Of a stretch of 64,000 bases of DNA, positions 12,841-25,400 are shown in pieces. The stretch covers positions 1 through 64,000 of the forward strand of contig JAHQIW010000727.1 of the NCBI GenBank assembly GCA_019055375.1, read 5' to 3'. The position numbers and the translations under genes were made by a program. The first letter of the stretch is position 1; each line of letters opens with the position of its first letter. The notes beneath the pieces were generated by a model. That model ran no database searches and was not told the origin of the DNA. It saw nothing but the letters and a program-made list of their open reading frames with translations. This DNA is from Parelaphostrongylus tenuis. Taxonomy: Eukaryota; Nematoda; Chromadorea; Rhabditida; Metastrongylidae.

Positions 12841-15800
12841 ATGGAATGGCAATTTTTCTCCATTCACATTCTTTATCTTCATCGCCACTAACTTCCTGCT
12901 ATAATTGGCAATTGAAGCGTTGGCTTGTTGAATGAGAAGCCAGATTCCGTCGAGCCGTTCCTTTCTTTTTAATATCAAAATTCTGTGATAAAGCCATGAC
13001 TAAAAGAAATAAGAGCCATCGTGACTAGTAAAATGCCGCAAGATTTGCGTAGTGAACATAGGAGGCAATTACCTTCTTGATTTATGAACCACTAGCTGCA
13101 CATATCTTTCTTTTCACTCTCTTCCATTCTCATTTTCTTATCTTTTTTTTCGACTAAGCTGTAGAAATTCTTTTGCCTCTTGCTTCATCTCGTTTTTCTC
13201 AGGATCTAAAAACAGAATTATGTAACTAAAAATTTGTATTGGTAGTGACGATGCAATAGAGTTTAGGGACTATTTTGCGGTACTACCGTGGAACTTTGAA
13301 GGCACTTATAACCATCGCTTTTAAAATAAATCTAGACTATTCATCTGAACTTTGCAATGATCCACAGCGTTGCCAGTTTGGCCATCTAGGAAAATGGGTG
13401 GCCCATTCTCATTTTGAATAAGTGTCTTATTTTCGATGAGACCATCACAGTAAAACAAAGCAGCAGGAAAACCATCTTCGAAATGGTCATTTAAGTCGTA
13501 AAAACGATGCACGTCACTTGTCAATGAGCTCCTCCAGGCGAATGAGTCTATCCATTCGAGGGATTATCGCACGTTCGCGAGGAACCTAATCGCAAGAAGG
13601 CATACCAGTAATCTTTAAGATGGTCATTAAAATTGCAGAAGCTTTTCTACTCCATAGTCAATGAGCTTCCACCCAAGAAATCAGCTCACGTCTGGAAATC
13701 GCCGATTGAACAAAGTGATGAAATGGAAATTATGCGCTGTGTGGCCTCATCAGAACTCTAAAGAGAACTAGCGGAATGCATTTGAAATTTGGCGTAAAAA
13801 ATAGGCCACATCCGACGCTGTTGCCCACAAAGGACGAAAGAGCATAAGCGAAAAAGTGTGACGCTGATTAATCCCTTAGAGCGGATGTGTATTCGTCTCC
13901 ATTCATGGGATTACAAAGGCTACTAAATACATGTTTGTGTTATACATTCCATCATGCAGGCCTGCCAATGTATCATCTCAAGGTTCCATTCTAGTGGTCA
14001 AATTCAGTATGGAAGTTGCCGTTTCCGGAGCGACGAAAAAATTTGATGACCCTAACAGGAAAAAGGGGCCCACTGTATCGTAATGCATCCCGGATCATTA
14101 ACCATTACGCTTTACTTGCCGTAAATCTCTCTATGTTGAGGAAAATTGTGGTCTTGCAGCTTTCAGTGTCTGAGGCTCTCAGCTAGAATCGTTTCCCCTG
14201 TTCCATCTTCCTTGTCATGAGAAATCGTATGCACCCCAAACTCTCCTTTCCAGAAAACACTTACTGCTGATGTTTTCAAATAAAAACGGCATCATTTTCA
14301 CTTTTGATCTTATTTCTTACAACTCAGATTTTTCTTTCTTGTCAAAACTGTGATGATTAGATGATAGTGACGTCGGGAATAACTCTTAGCTTATTCTTGT
14401 TCATTCTCAGGCTCCCACGTAATATAAATGACAGCAGTCTTGCTATGGGAATTAGAGCTTGTTTCTTACGTACTTTTGGTCTTTTTACGATTGCACTCAT
14501 TGACGTTTTCTAATTTACGAGCTCAGTTCTGCCCTTGTAAGTGTTGCTGTAATCAGGGACGTAATGAGATCGAGACGAGTGAGAACCTAGCTACATCCTT
14601 CTAGCGATAACATACAACAACGAAAAAAGAGCTACTAATATAATTTTCGTGACAACGCGACCACAGCAACGAGCATCTTCTATGTTTACGTATGACGAAA
14701 TAACTTAGTTCGAAATTCGATTGTACTACTCCGTCCTCGGTGGCACAGGGTGAGTTGAGAGTAAACAGGGGAAGCGTCTCTCTATCAGTCAGCCGTCAGC
14801 TTTTGGCGAGCTTCCTTGGGCTGGAGTCTGGCTTGCACTCCTGTATGATGGATTCTAAGAAGGCGAACGATATTCATACCTTGTTTGGCTTAGTCCGGGG
14901 AAGAGAATTGCTTTAGGTCCTCAAATCAATTTTGGCGCAATCAGTTACGGCCACAGGAATTAGCGGAATGCTCGTCAGATTTAACTGCTTGGTCAAAGAG
15001 AGCACTGTAATCATTATAAGTAATAAACTAGTTCTTATTTTTATCACATTTAAGTGTTTACGCATCTTACTTACTCATTCATAGGTGCAAGATATGAATA
15101 TAAAGTTTTGCGACAGCAAGAAGTGACAGAAAAAAGCAGGTCAGCATTAATCGGGTTGAGGTGAATTTTTCTTCACCTTCTAGTGAATGAAATAAAATGA
15201 GTTAAGAAGGAGCATTAAAGAGCAGAAAGAGAAGAATGAGGAAATGCGAAGGCCGGATTATCAAACGAACGGTGCTTTATAAAATAAAATATTTATTTCG
15301 CAGTTTTGCATTGATTGTTTTCTGTTCCCTAAGCGGCCAGATTACAGCAGAGTTCGGTTTGCTTCTCAATCAGACATCTCAATTCTTCCTAGAAACATGG
15401 CAAAAATAGCAACTCATTGTTGACAAAGAACATAGGTCGACTTTTTAGTAAGATATCACGACTGAATACGCGTGGTTCTACGACTTGAAATGTCACATGT
15501 CGTTGTTGAAAAACCGTTAGACCGTTAAAAAGGCTTCGTTAGAAATATCATTGCGAGAGTTTTAGGAACATTATTGACTGAAAAATGCTTTTTTCGATGC
15601 TTTTGAAGCCTTTTCTCTCCTATTTGTCTCATAATCTAAGATTATGGCAAAAGTCGGGAAGTTGAGAAAGATCTCTGTAGAATGTTTGTCCTTGTATCCG
15701 TCAATTGAACATTGCTCAGTTGCGTACTACCTCATCATTATACTAGATTTTTGTGGTACCATTAAATTGTACAATTAGGAGAACATCTCTTGGCTTAACC

Positions 15801-17140
15801 AGTTTGGTTGCTGTGCAGCTGTATATCTTTTCTTAGAAGTTACTAAATGCACATCCATAGAGTACACCACTGAAGAAGCCGATAGTGGAAATAGCGACCA
15901 GGGAGCGCTCTAGCATGGTTCTCTGGGCGACACCAAGAAAACATTCTGGGAATTCGAAATGTAAATCTATTCTAAAAGTGTCTCCATACACTTATTCCTT
16001 GAAATTCAGTTATGAATTACCATCTTTATTCTCACAATCCTTGCAGGAATTCATTTCATTGCAGATTAGTGTTCACGGGAAAAAACAATGTCATAAGAAC
16101 ATGCTTAACATTTGAACAGGATTGGTAAGTAATTCGCTGAGACTAAAATCGGTTCCGGTTCCAGTCAACCATCTATGAATATTCCCTGGTCAATTATGGC
16201 CTGTATGAGATCGGCCAGTCATTTTAGACTACAAGCCTTTCGCTGTGCTTTTTTGTCATTTACTGCTCCATCGAAACATTTCTTTTAGGAATTTGTCTGC
16301 ATTGATTACGGTATGTCTTAGGCCTTCCATAGGACGTTCCCGTATGACAATTGATCTTGTTACCAGCGCCGGCTGTACCTTACTATCACCATTGCCTGAT
16401 AGATGGTTACACCTCTGCAAGTGCTCAACTCTCATTTACTCGATGAAAGCATGGATTCCTTTGGGAAATTGCTTGTAATCTTGTGATAAACATAACTGAG
16501 TTTTTTTCTCATTTGGCCACATGAATAAACCGGCGATTTCTCGACGTTGAACAAAACACTGCCATGGAATCCAATTGACCCGCTACAGAGATAACTTCAA
16601 AGTGCTTAACATCAATCAGTACCAAGTATATTCAAAGGAAAAATAACTTGCTACTTGGTACTTGAATGTTGCGTCTTCATCAATGACGACGAGTCGTGTG
16701 AATTTCAGCACATTCCAGTTTATTGTTGGTTTACTGATCCAAGTTCTTAGTAATGGCGGTTTGATCACTGGCACTAACTGAAGCAACTTATTTCACATCT
16801 TGACACCAACAAATTGTCTCCAACCAAGATAACGTTGATATCATCGGGGAAAAGCATGTCGACATCTAAAGACTCTGCCAAGTGCACGCTTGTTATTCGG
16901 AGCTGGCAAAAACAAGTGTAATTTGCAAGGTTTCAAATCGCGAAACCTACGACGAAGACTTGTTAAGGATGTTTTTCAGCATTCATTCTCTCGTAATGCT
17001 TCAGATTGTTATCCCTCAATTTTCAAAATTTGTTTACTGCCTTAACAGAACTTATAAAGTCAGTGATTGGCGAATAGCAATACACATTTCGGTCTTCTGC
17101 ACACAATGACACCTGAGAGAACTTTAAAATGTTTTTGAAG
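12841..17140. other. No gene recognised; a few protein-like open stretches
   Basis: A frame of about 70 codons around 14,703-14,916 (ending GRELL then TAG) contains a strong AGG|GTGAGT donor-like site at about 14,750 and an ACTTAG acceptor-like site at about 14,708. It could hold a short exon, but the phase is ambiguous. The segments at 13,485-13,600 and 13,620-13,700 are diverged tandem relatives (both have ATGGTCATTAA... and GTCAATGAGCT). A short inverted repeat (AGTACCAAGTA / TACTTGGTACT) lies at about 16,619-16,667. Confidence 0.35.
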
Positions 17141-17148
17141 ACTTCCAG

Positions 17149-17352
17149 CTACAAATGGGCTTGTTGCAAGAATCTTTGCTGTTGTCTGAAAAAAAATTTC
17201 TAATGAGTTGGCGAATCTCTCAGACATCGACAAGGGCCACCAATGATCATCTTGGTGAGAAGATCAGAGCGTCTTTATGTGGCTATCTCAGGGCTTGGCT
17301 GGAAAAGATTTACCCCGATCAGGAAATCGAAGTAGTCTGGAAATGGTGTTGA
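17149..17352 (+). CDS. Candidate terminal exon, unrecognised
   Basis: The acceptor GACTTCCAG ends at 17,148. Sixty-seven codons follow in one frame (LQMGLLQESLLLSEKKF at the start, LRAWLEKIYPDQEIEVVWKW near the end) before TGA. The sequence is helix-rich in appearance. A GGTGAGAAG donor-like site lies inside at about 17,253. No partner exons were identified, and it could be a chance frame. Confidence 0.25.
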   Translation, partial: LQMGLLQESLLLSEKKFLMSWRISQTSTRATNDHLGEKIRASLCGYLRAWLEKIYPDQEIEVVWKWC

Positions 17353-19286
17353 TTTGAACACAACTTGATTAGACAGGCTTCCTTGGTATCCAGCTCCTTT
17401 TAATTTCATTTTCGGTTGGTATAACCTTGTTAGATTCAAAATTTTTTTGCATCGTATTGCTGCAAATTTTGCAGATCGTTCCCATTCACCGAGATATCTA
17501 TAATTTTTTACTCAAGGCTAACACGGAAGAAGCAGACTTCAAGCTGTTTTCCGCACAAAAAAATTGGTAACAGTTTCATCCAGAAGAAATTTCTTAACCA
17601 GTGAAACTGCGAGAAGTGATCGAAGAGATGAGGAAGTTTTGTGGATTAAATTGCACAATTTTTAAATCTCAAAATCTCATCAATCCAAACATGTTTTAGA
17701 ACTTTTTCTATTCTTCTCATTTTGAGGTAGGTGGAGGTAAAACACCCTAAGGAGTTGGACTAAAACATAGTCTACCTTTTGTCAGTCAACTACTGATAGC
17801 ATTCAGCATTTTTCTGGAAGAGTCACGAGATTAATGTTCAGCAGACTCTGATCTGAATCAGAAAGGCCAGAGGATGTCAAGCAAATTTGCGCAAATTAAA
17901 GATGCCTGTAAGAATAGGACAGCACAGATTTCCAGAGTGCAATCTAACTCTTGCCACGAGTCGACCTACTATAAATGTGAAGGCTGCAAGGATATACTAC
18001 AGGATATCTTATCTGAGAAAGTTCCATATTGATGCCTAAGGGTGTTAATTTGAAGCATAGTCCGGAAAAAAAGTAATTTGTTAATCTACTGTAACTATCC
18101 GCCTACTAATCGCTTTGTTTAGAATTTTCCTCCTACTACAAGTCTTCTTATCGAGTCTACTGCTCAGCTTTTTTCTCTCTATACTTTGTTAGCAAGCTCA
18201 ATCAAAGTTTTTAGCGAGTTAGCTCGGAAGATTGAGATAAACGGCGGAAGAAAAAAACACCTTATAAGATAGCTCGTCAACTAACAAGGCCAATCGCCGG
18301 AATAATCAGGCTATTCAGTTGTCGTTTCGCTAGCTTGCAGCTCTCAAACAAGTTAATGACTAGACGAAGATCTTCACGATTCTGTGCCTTTCATGGCAAT
18401 CTACAATTCTCACCTACTATCTAGAGTTTTTTACTACTTATATTGGCAACCCTCTCAATTTCACAATAAATTACCGCTTCATCGGCGATAAGGATTTCTT
18501 TTGAGTATCGATATCAATTCTACACTTAGCAATTTATCATGTTTTTCTGACAGGTTCACTGAGGCTAGTACTGCAATATAAACATTGATGCTAAAGCAGG
18601 ACTCTGGGAATCACGCTTGTCTATCTTCTTCTTGCGAAAAGCACCTCTAGGTGAAAAGGCATCAAAACAATGGCAAACCGAAACAATACACAATAACGAT
18701 CGTGTTCCTTGAGGCAAGCAAATTCGGCTGAGTAATTATGAAGCGAGTCGAACGGACAAGAAATTCCTGGTAGGTACACTGGATTCATTCCCATAAAGTT
18801 TCAAGTAATTTCTGATTAAATTTTATTTACATCATTTGCCATCATTTTTATCGTGAAGATCACAGCACCTCTCGCATTCGATTCGTACCTTCGCATTCAT
18901 TTTCTACAAAGCTTATCGAACACTACAAATTTACGTGGTATTTCGACTACTGCTTTAGAATTTACCATCTTATAAATCCTGTGGAATTCTAGTTGCGTCG
19001 AATCTGCTGCCAACTCCAAGATAACGATGGCCAAGCCCATGCGTTCTAGTGAAATGAAAGAGAGCGCTGGGATAGAATAAATGCTCATAAGCATGGAAAT
19101 CATATGTACACGATCGATAAAGACAAAATTCTCGCTAATAACTTTACAACTGCGCGACAGCATTGCTAAACAGCGATACGACTCAGTTCTGCACAAGATT
19201 TTATTTTACTGATGTCGTTATTAAAGAACATTTTATGACAACAAGTATAAATAGACAAATCAGCATGTGAACACTGCACAAAAAAA

Positions 19287-19394
19287 TTGACATTAAGAGA
19301 AGGAGAAGAGGATACAGAAGGAGTAGAAGAAAGGGTAGGAAAGGAAGAAAGAGAGAGCGAAAGGGATAAAAAGATAGAGGAAGAGAAAGACCAA
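19287..19394. repeat. Purine-rich (GA) tract
   Basis: About 108 bp that are almost all A and G on the plus strand, with very few pyrimidines. Degenerate GAAGA/GAGAA units; no clean period. Confidence 0.7.
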
Positions 19395-19666
19395 GAGTTT
19401 CAAATGTTTTACTTATCATTTACCGTTTTTACTACGATAGCCAAGGAATTGAGCGTTAAGAAAGCGCTCAAGGTCACTGAAAGTCTTGCTAACGTATCCT
19501 GAAATTTCGATTTCCTTTCAATGGCACATTTCAATTCTCTTTAGTTGAAAAAGTCATGCAAAATTTTGTTAATAAAGCTACTCCAAAGAGTTATTTATTG
19601 ATTCAGAGTCATTATTTTTTTTTAAACTCTAAGGTTCTTTAAGCACATCTGTTACCACATGGTCAC

Positions 19667-19729
19667 GTATGGCAAAATGGTAAGACATCTCTGGAATACA
19701 CAGAGAGCCGTGGATTCGATCCACGATAC
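19667..19729 (+). repeat. tRNA-like segment, probably SINE or pseudo-tRNA
   Basis: A perfect T-arm (CGTGG-ATTCGAT-CCACG) and a 5-bp anticodon-like stem (CTCTG/CAGAG) are visible. The anticodon loop lacks the invariant U33, and the acceptor stem pairs over only about 4 bp. It is therefore probably a tRNA-derived repeat or pseudogene and not a working tRNA. Confidence 0.4.
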
Positions 19730-22379
19730 ATCATTTGTAGATCAATGTGCGCAGAGTGATTCACATCTCATTTATTGATTTAATTATCAAAACAGCTGGC
19801 AAACATTAGAATAGAGAAAGTAGGCTCCACCAACACTTCGGTTTCGAGCTTCAGAAAACAGGGACAAGGAAAAAAACATCACGGTGTAAAAAATTTCACA
19901 TTCCGCTTGGAAACAGCAATTCCTCAGGGTGTCGTCTATCTGCGTGGTTGGTATGTGCTCATCGTAATCGTTGAAGTCTAAAAAACAAGCAAAGGAGAAA
20001 TTCGAAAGCAGAGTGAGCCATTCCTTTCCACCAGCTCACCTAGTACTTTGGTTTGTACTGAATTTTGAACATTTGAAGAATGTTCATATAAAAACTTTTA
20101 CTTATTCTCAAAAGAAGCTCTTGCTTGAAAGTGCTGTCATGCAAATTTTCTGAGAATTCTTCATAAGAAGTAATCAATATAGTTATAACTGTTCAAAGTA
20201 GATTATTCTGTTTCTACGCCCCACTCAAAAATGTGCCAGCAAACTTAGTTTGAACAAAGATTTTTTTGTCCTTCATTGTAAGTTTAGATATCAACCTAAC
20301 TCAAATCTCCTCCCACATAGTTTAAATCAAGCTATTCAACTTGTTCCGATTTGAAATGGTCTTTACAAATCACTGTTATGAAAATAACTCCTCTTGCTGA
20401 TAAAATGCTCTTTTTAGAAAGAAGTTTCGTGAAAGATAAGCCAAACATCGATAATTTCATAAGGTTCTATGTGAAAAGTGTAAATTCGCTAGAAAAATAG
20501 CTTTGTTGGCAAGACGGCAGTTCCTGCGATGATGAGAAAATAGGAGGATTGATTTCAAAGTCTTGCGATTTTAAACTTATTAAGAAACATGAAAAAAGTT
20601 GTTTGGTGAATTTTAACCAGATACAATTCCAAACGATCTGTAACTCATTTCTTTTTAGGGATGAGCGTGGAGAAAAATTGCAATACAAGGGCGTTTTAAT
20701 GAATGTAAAAATAACTGAGCTCATTACAGCTTGCTTCAAAAAATTTCTAATTCGAGTCTAAAAACAGCAAACTCTGCTTGGCGGTAATTAGCGGTCTCAT
20801 TTTACACATGTTACCTAACTAGAAGCTGAGTGAAATTTGAATACATAGCTCTGCCTCCCCAATTTCACCAACCAGGCATAGAACATCAATGATTAGCGAC
20901 TACCCAAACATCTGGAAAAAGTTTTTCCAAAAAAGCCAGTCACTATTGATGAGGCAGTAAGCAAAATATCTAATGAATTTATGGGATTCAGGAATTAATT
21001 ACCCTCGTGTCTTACGTATTTCTCCTTGTAGGGTTTCGGGAAAATGTACGAAATATTCAGCTACCATTAAATTGATAAAAGTTGATATTTAAGTCTTGTA
21101 TTCACTCGTCGTACGTAATCATGCACTACTCATTTTTGGCTCCCAGTCGTGCAAGTGCTATCGTCGGTGGTCCTCAGATTTATACAGATCTATTTTTTGA
21201 TTATCTTTTGCTGCTTCATACTATCTAATAAAGTTCAGCGTGGCAAAAGGTATTTTTTTGTCTGAGATGTGGCTCATCGTCGTCTGTAGATTGATTTAAT
21301 GATGAAATGATCAATAACACAGCACAAGAGGAACACGTTTTGAATCGGCAGGCGGTAAATTGTAGAGGCTCAGCTCACATTTGTTTCCTCATGCAATCAA
21401 GCATCTATAAAATTACAGCTTTACACTGAAGATATAAATTTCTTCCTAGATACTTAACCAACTTTTCAATGATCAGTCCTCAAAAAGACAAAAATTAACT
21501 AGCTTGGCCAAAAATGATCCGATTCGTCTCATATCTCAATCGGATACCGTATCACACTGATAACTATCTGTAGCTAAGATTACGGTAACCGACATTGCTG
21601 AATTCCTCAGTTCCGCCTCCTTCTTTTGGCAAACTCTTCTCTTCAGTAAGTTCTCCCACTAAAATCTTTACGCTAACAACTGCTAGATTTTTTGATTATG
21701 TTGACGAAATCCAATATTGTAGTATTCGAATAGGTTGATTGCGAAATAGCATTGTTTATAAGCAAGCTACCAGCCATCTTCAAAAGTACGACATTCACCA
21801 AAATGTCAGTTGTGAGCTGTTTACGCCCATTAACGACTATTTTTTTACTACTAAAACACTTTTAGATAGAAGAATATTTATATTTCTTCTTAATCTAGAG
21901 GTTATTTCGAGCTTTAAGGAAAACTTCCTAGATGGATGTCATAGATTTTTAACCTTTATCAATATGGCTTTTTATAACGTTTCTAGTAGGCTCTTATTTG
22001 GTAATATTTTGCTCTGCAAAAATCCATTGATCTTCCTATTTTATTAAGCTTTAATGTTCATTAGTAAGCCATTTCCACTGACGCTTCGGTTCTTTCAAAG
22101 ATAAGAACGCATGAGTTCAGGTGCAGAACTTTGTGCATTGAGTTCTCAGTGATCACCTCTCTTCGTAGAATGATTCAAAGACGTGTATTTTGCCTTTTTT
22201 TCGTCTGATTTTGTCAAAAAATAAAAATGAAGTGTCCTGATAGACTACGACTTATTTTGTTCATTTTTCCACTTGTGATGACCCGAAAACCCATGTAATC
22301 GTCGAAATTGGAGCTCGTTGGGGTTTCTTGGTACGTTGTTGTGGCTTTTAACTAACATACTGGTTGATTCTCGTTGCAG

Positions 22380-22483
22380 ATGACAGTCGACAACCAAGTG
22401 AAGTTGGTAATTTTCGATAAGGATGGCACGTTGGTCGACTTTCATCGCATGTGGTTGCCATGGGCCGAAGAAACTGTGCAGTT
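22380..22483 (+). CDS. HAD hydrolase exon 1 (motif I)
   Basis: Starts at the ATG that follows the acceptor TCGTTGCAG. It encodes [20 protein letters not shown] and then a Trp-rich stretch (MWLPWAEE). The donor is GTGAGT at 22,484 and the exon ends in phase 2. A 49-bp intron-like segment (22,331-22,379, GTACGT...GCAG) lies just upstream. Confidence 0.88.
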
Positions 22484-25400
22484 GTGAGTGGTCTAAAAGA
22501 ATCTTCTTGGAAATTTATCTAATACGGTTCTCACCTTTTGATTAGATAACTTAAGGTAGGACGAGATTCTATCAGCCACCGTCCAAAAAATTGAATGGAT
22601 GTCTAGATAATATTTGTCTTTCTTTTATCACTAAATTCACTGAGAATTCTCCAGCATCAGACAACTTTACAAACTACCATTTAAGTATGGAATTAAAAAA
22701 AGTTTCGAACAATAACCTACGGTTTGGAAAGAATCTTTTGTTTATTTTTGTAGTAAACTATAGAACAAATAACATTGTGACCTCAAAAAAAGAATTTATC
22801 ACAACTACTACTCACCACAGATCATCATAATGAATCTAGGGAAAGTTGGATAAGACGGTAACCCTTTGGAGAATACAGATTTTTCCTTGAAAAACCTCCT
22901 GAAGTGTAAGAACTTCGGCTCACTCTGTCATTTAAGCCAAAATTTTTTCTGCATTCAAGACGATGAACATCTGTAGCAAAATGACAAGTCAATGAAAAGG
23001 CGTAGCTTTTCCATATGTCATAATATCGATTCAACCACCAGAGAAAACTCAAAATATTGAAATGCATTGAAGTGCTGGATATATATTTTGCTCAGTTCAG
23101 ATTAGAAAATGCGACGGGGCGAAATGTCGGGCCAGCCGTTTACAAAACACTTGGAGTCGATCCTATCCAGGGAAAGGTGAATAATCACACTTCATTACAG
23201 GTTTAAGGGCAAAAGCAGTAGTTTTGATGTGGAACATAGTTGTAGATCGGAAAATTGTTGTTTTGGAGAAACAGCTGCTTGGGAAATTTTGAGCCTATAT
23301 TCGTGATCAAGGTTGAAAAAAGCATAGGATCTATTAGAATGAGTAGCAGATGGAAACGGAAATTTGAAAATGTGGAAGATTTGAAGTGATTTTTTCAATT
23401 TCTCGCATTTTCTGACAAGTAATAATATGTCTAAAAAGAGGAAATGATAATATTATCATATTTTGCTCGGAATTGAGGTTTGAAAAATTTAATGGAGGAA
23501 TGGCAATACTATGTAGGTGCTTCTAGTTCAAAACTCATGATGTTTTTCATTATTTCACTTCTTCATAAACAAGCATTGCCAATTGTTTGAAGAGTATTGT
23601 AATCTAGATATCTTTGTTCGCATAGTTGACGAAAGTTCTGTAATTTATTGCAAGAGCACTCTAAGTTCAAATATTCTCGGAAAGTTTTAAAGAAATAAAA
23701 AGCAGAAATGAGATTAATAGTTCTTGTAACTTAGAACGGCCACTCATTCAGTGTCTTTTTGGTGGCTGGAATGCGCTTCTAGGTGTAGACGTACTATGAA
23801 ATGGAGTGTAGACTCTCCAGTAAAGTTCTTCAAGTTACAAAGAAATTAATACTTTTATCCAGAGGCTCTGTCATTAATCTGCACCGCCACGAGAGCTGTC
23901 GGGCTACTCGTGGTTCATTTTCTTTCAAAAAGAAATAGCATATAGGATATAGGAACCCGTAAAAGATGAAAATGCTTTTCCTTCTATTCAGCTGGGAGGA
24001 TACAATTGGGTTGATGTGGTTGTCAGCAAGAGAAAATCCAGGGGTCCCGTTCAATATGCTTAAGAATAAATGAAGTCACAGATGTTACGGGTGTTATAGT
24101 TCATAAAGTTTTGTAAAACAATTAAATACTTTGTCTCACCGTTGCCGAATGGGTTTATTAGGATGAACATCTTTTATTTGCAGAAGATCAGCTGCTACAG
24201 ATAAGATAATCACAAGTGTTTGTGGTTTACTACCAGAACTATGGCCCCAAAAAGGGCATGAACTATATGCGATTTTGCGGAGTAAAAATCACTCGAGTTA
24301 ATCGCAAAATTCTTTATAAAGTAGCATTTTGTGAAACCACTTCCTCTGTTCTAACCAAATATCTCCACTGTTCTTCGACAGTACAGAAAGTGCCCTTCCA
24401 AGGAGCTTACTACTATTGGCCGTTCTTATCAGAACCGCATAGGGCACAGCTTTACCACTTTGGCGAATCTCCGGCATTGCTTGCTCTGACGTCATTTGGA
24501 TTGGTGCTTTTCAGCTTGTGAACTTAGAATGAATCCCCTCAATCGCTCAAATGACATCAACTGATAATGTTACAGAAAACATCCCATGGGAATGAAAACG
24601 TCATTCTCACAAAGTTATGATGCAGATGGATAGACACTGATACTGGCTACTGTCGTTTATGTCAGCACATATATTAAGTAGCGTACGCCGAATCTGCAGA
24701 TGAAGTCATGGTTTCCCAAGGAAGCCACTCCTCTGGGAAATGTAGACACGAGTGCAAAAACATTTTGTGAAGGCCGCGAAAGTTAACACTTGCAATGACG
24801 AGCAGTTTTGAAGAGGTTGAAAATGATTGAGTTCTTCATCTTAATTCAACTTAAAAATTCTTAAAAATTCTCCTTCGTTTCGAGAAATTTAAGTATGAAA
24901 CACTGCAGTCTCCTTACGCTTCCTACGCAAAAAAGTTGCTTAGTGGAATTTACGTGTTCGAAAAACGGCATCACTGTACGAAGCTTTCCTTCCACATTTA
25001 CACTCGACAAAACGCAACTTTAGGCGATTCACCAAGCTTTGTCAAACTAGCGTAGCTGCAGGCATAGAACGGGAATATGGAGTCGTAACTATCTGGAACT
25101 ATTCTGCTGAGAAGGTGGTTATCCCGTTCCACAAGGTGCTCATCTTCCATGACCACTAATCTGCATCTTTATGATAGTACAACGTGGAGAGACGTGAACA
25201 ACTACATTGATATAACATAATTTTTCACGCAAGTGTTTACTATCACCTACTTAATGTAGGATTAGGCATATTGAAGTAACATTTGCTTTTATATGGTCGC
25301 TGATCTGACAGTAAAGCATCTTCTAGAGTCACTAAATGCTCATAGTACATGAAAAAAAATTAACAACATTCGAATTACTGTGCTGTCATGCTTTTACACT

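Larger units (their letters stand above)
17353..22300. other. No gene recognised
   Basis: Mostly AT-rich sequence. Contents I can name are a purine-rich tract (19,287-19,394) and a tRNA-like segment (19,667-19,729). Several 60-100-codon open frames occur without supporting signals. Confidence 0.4.

Noticed and set aside
19667..19729. Possible functional tRNA gene
   Set aside because: The T-arm is perfect but the anticodon loop lacks U33 and the acceptor stem is short. Treated as a tRNA-derived repeat.
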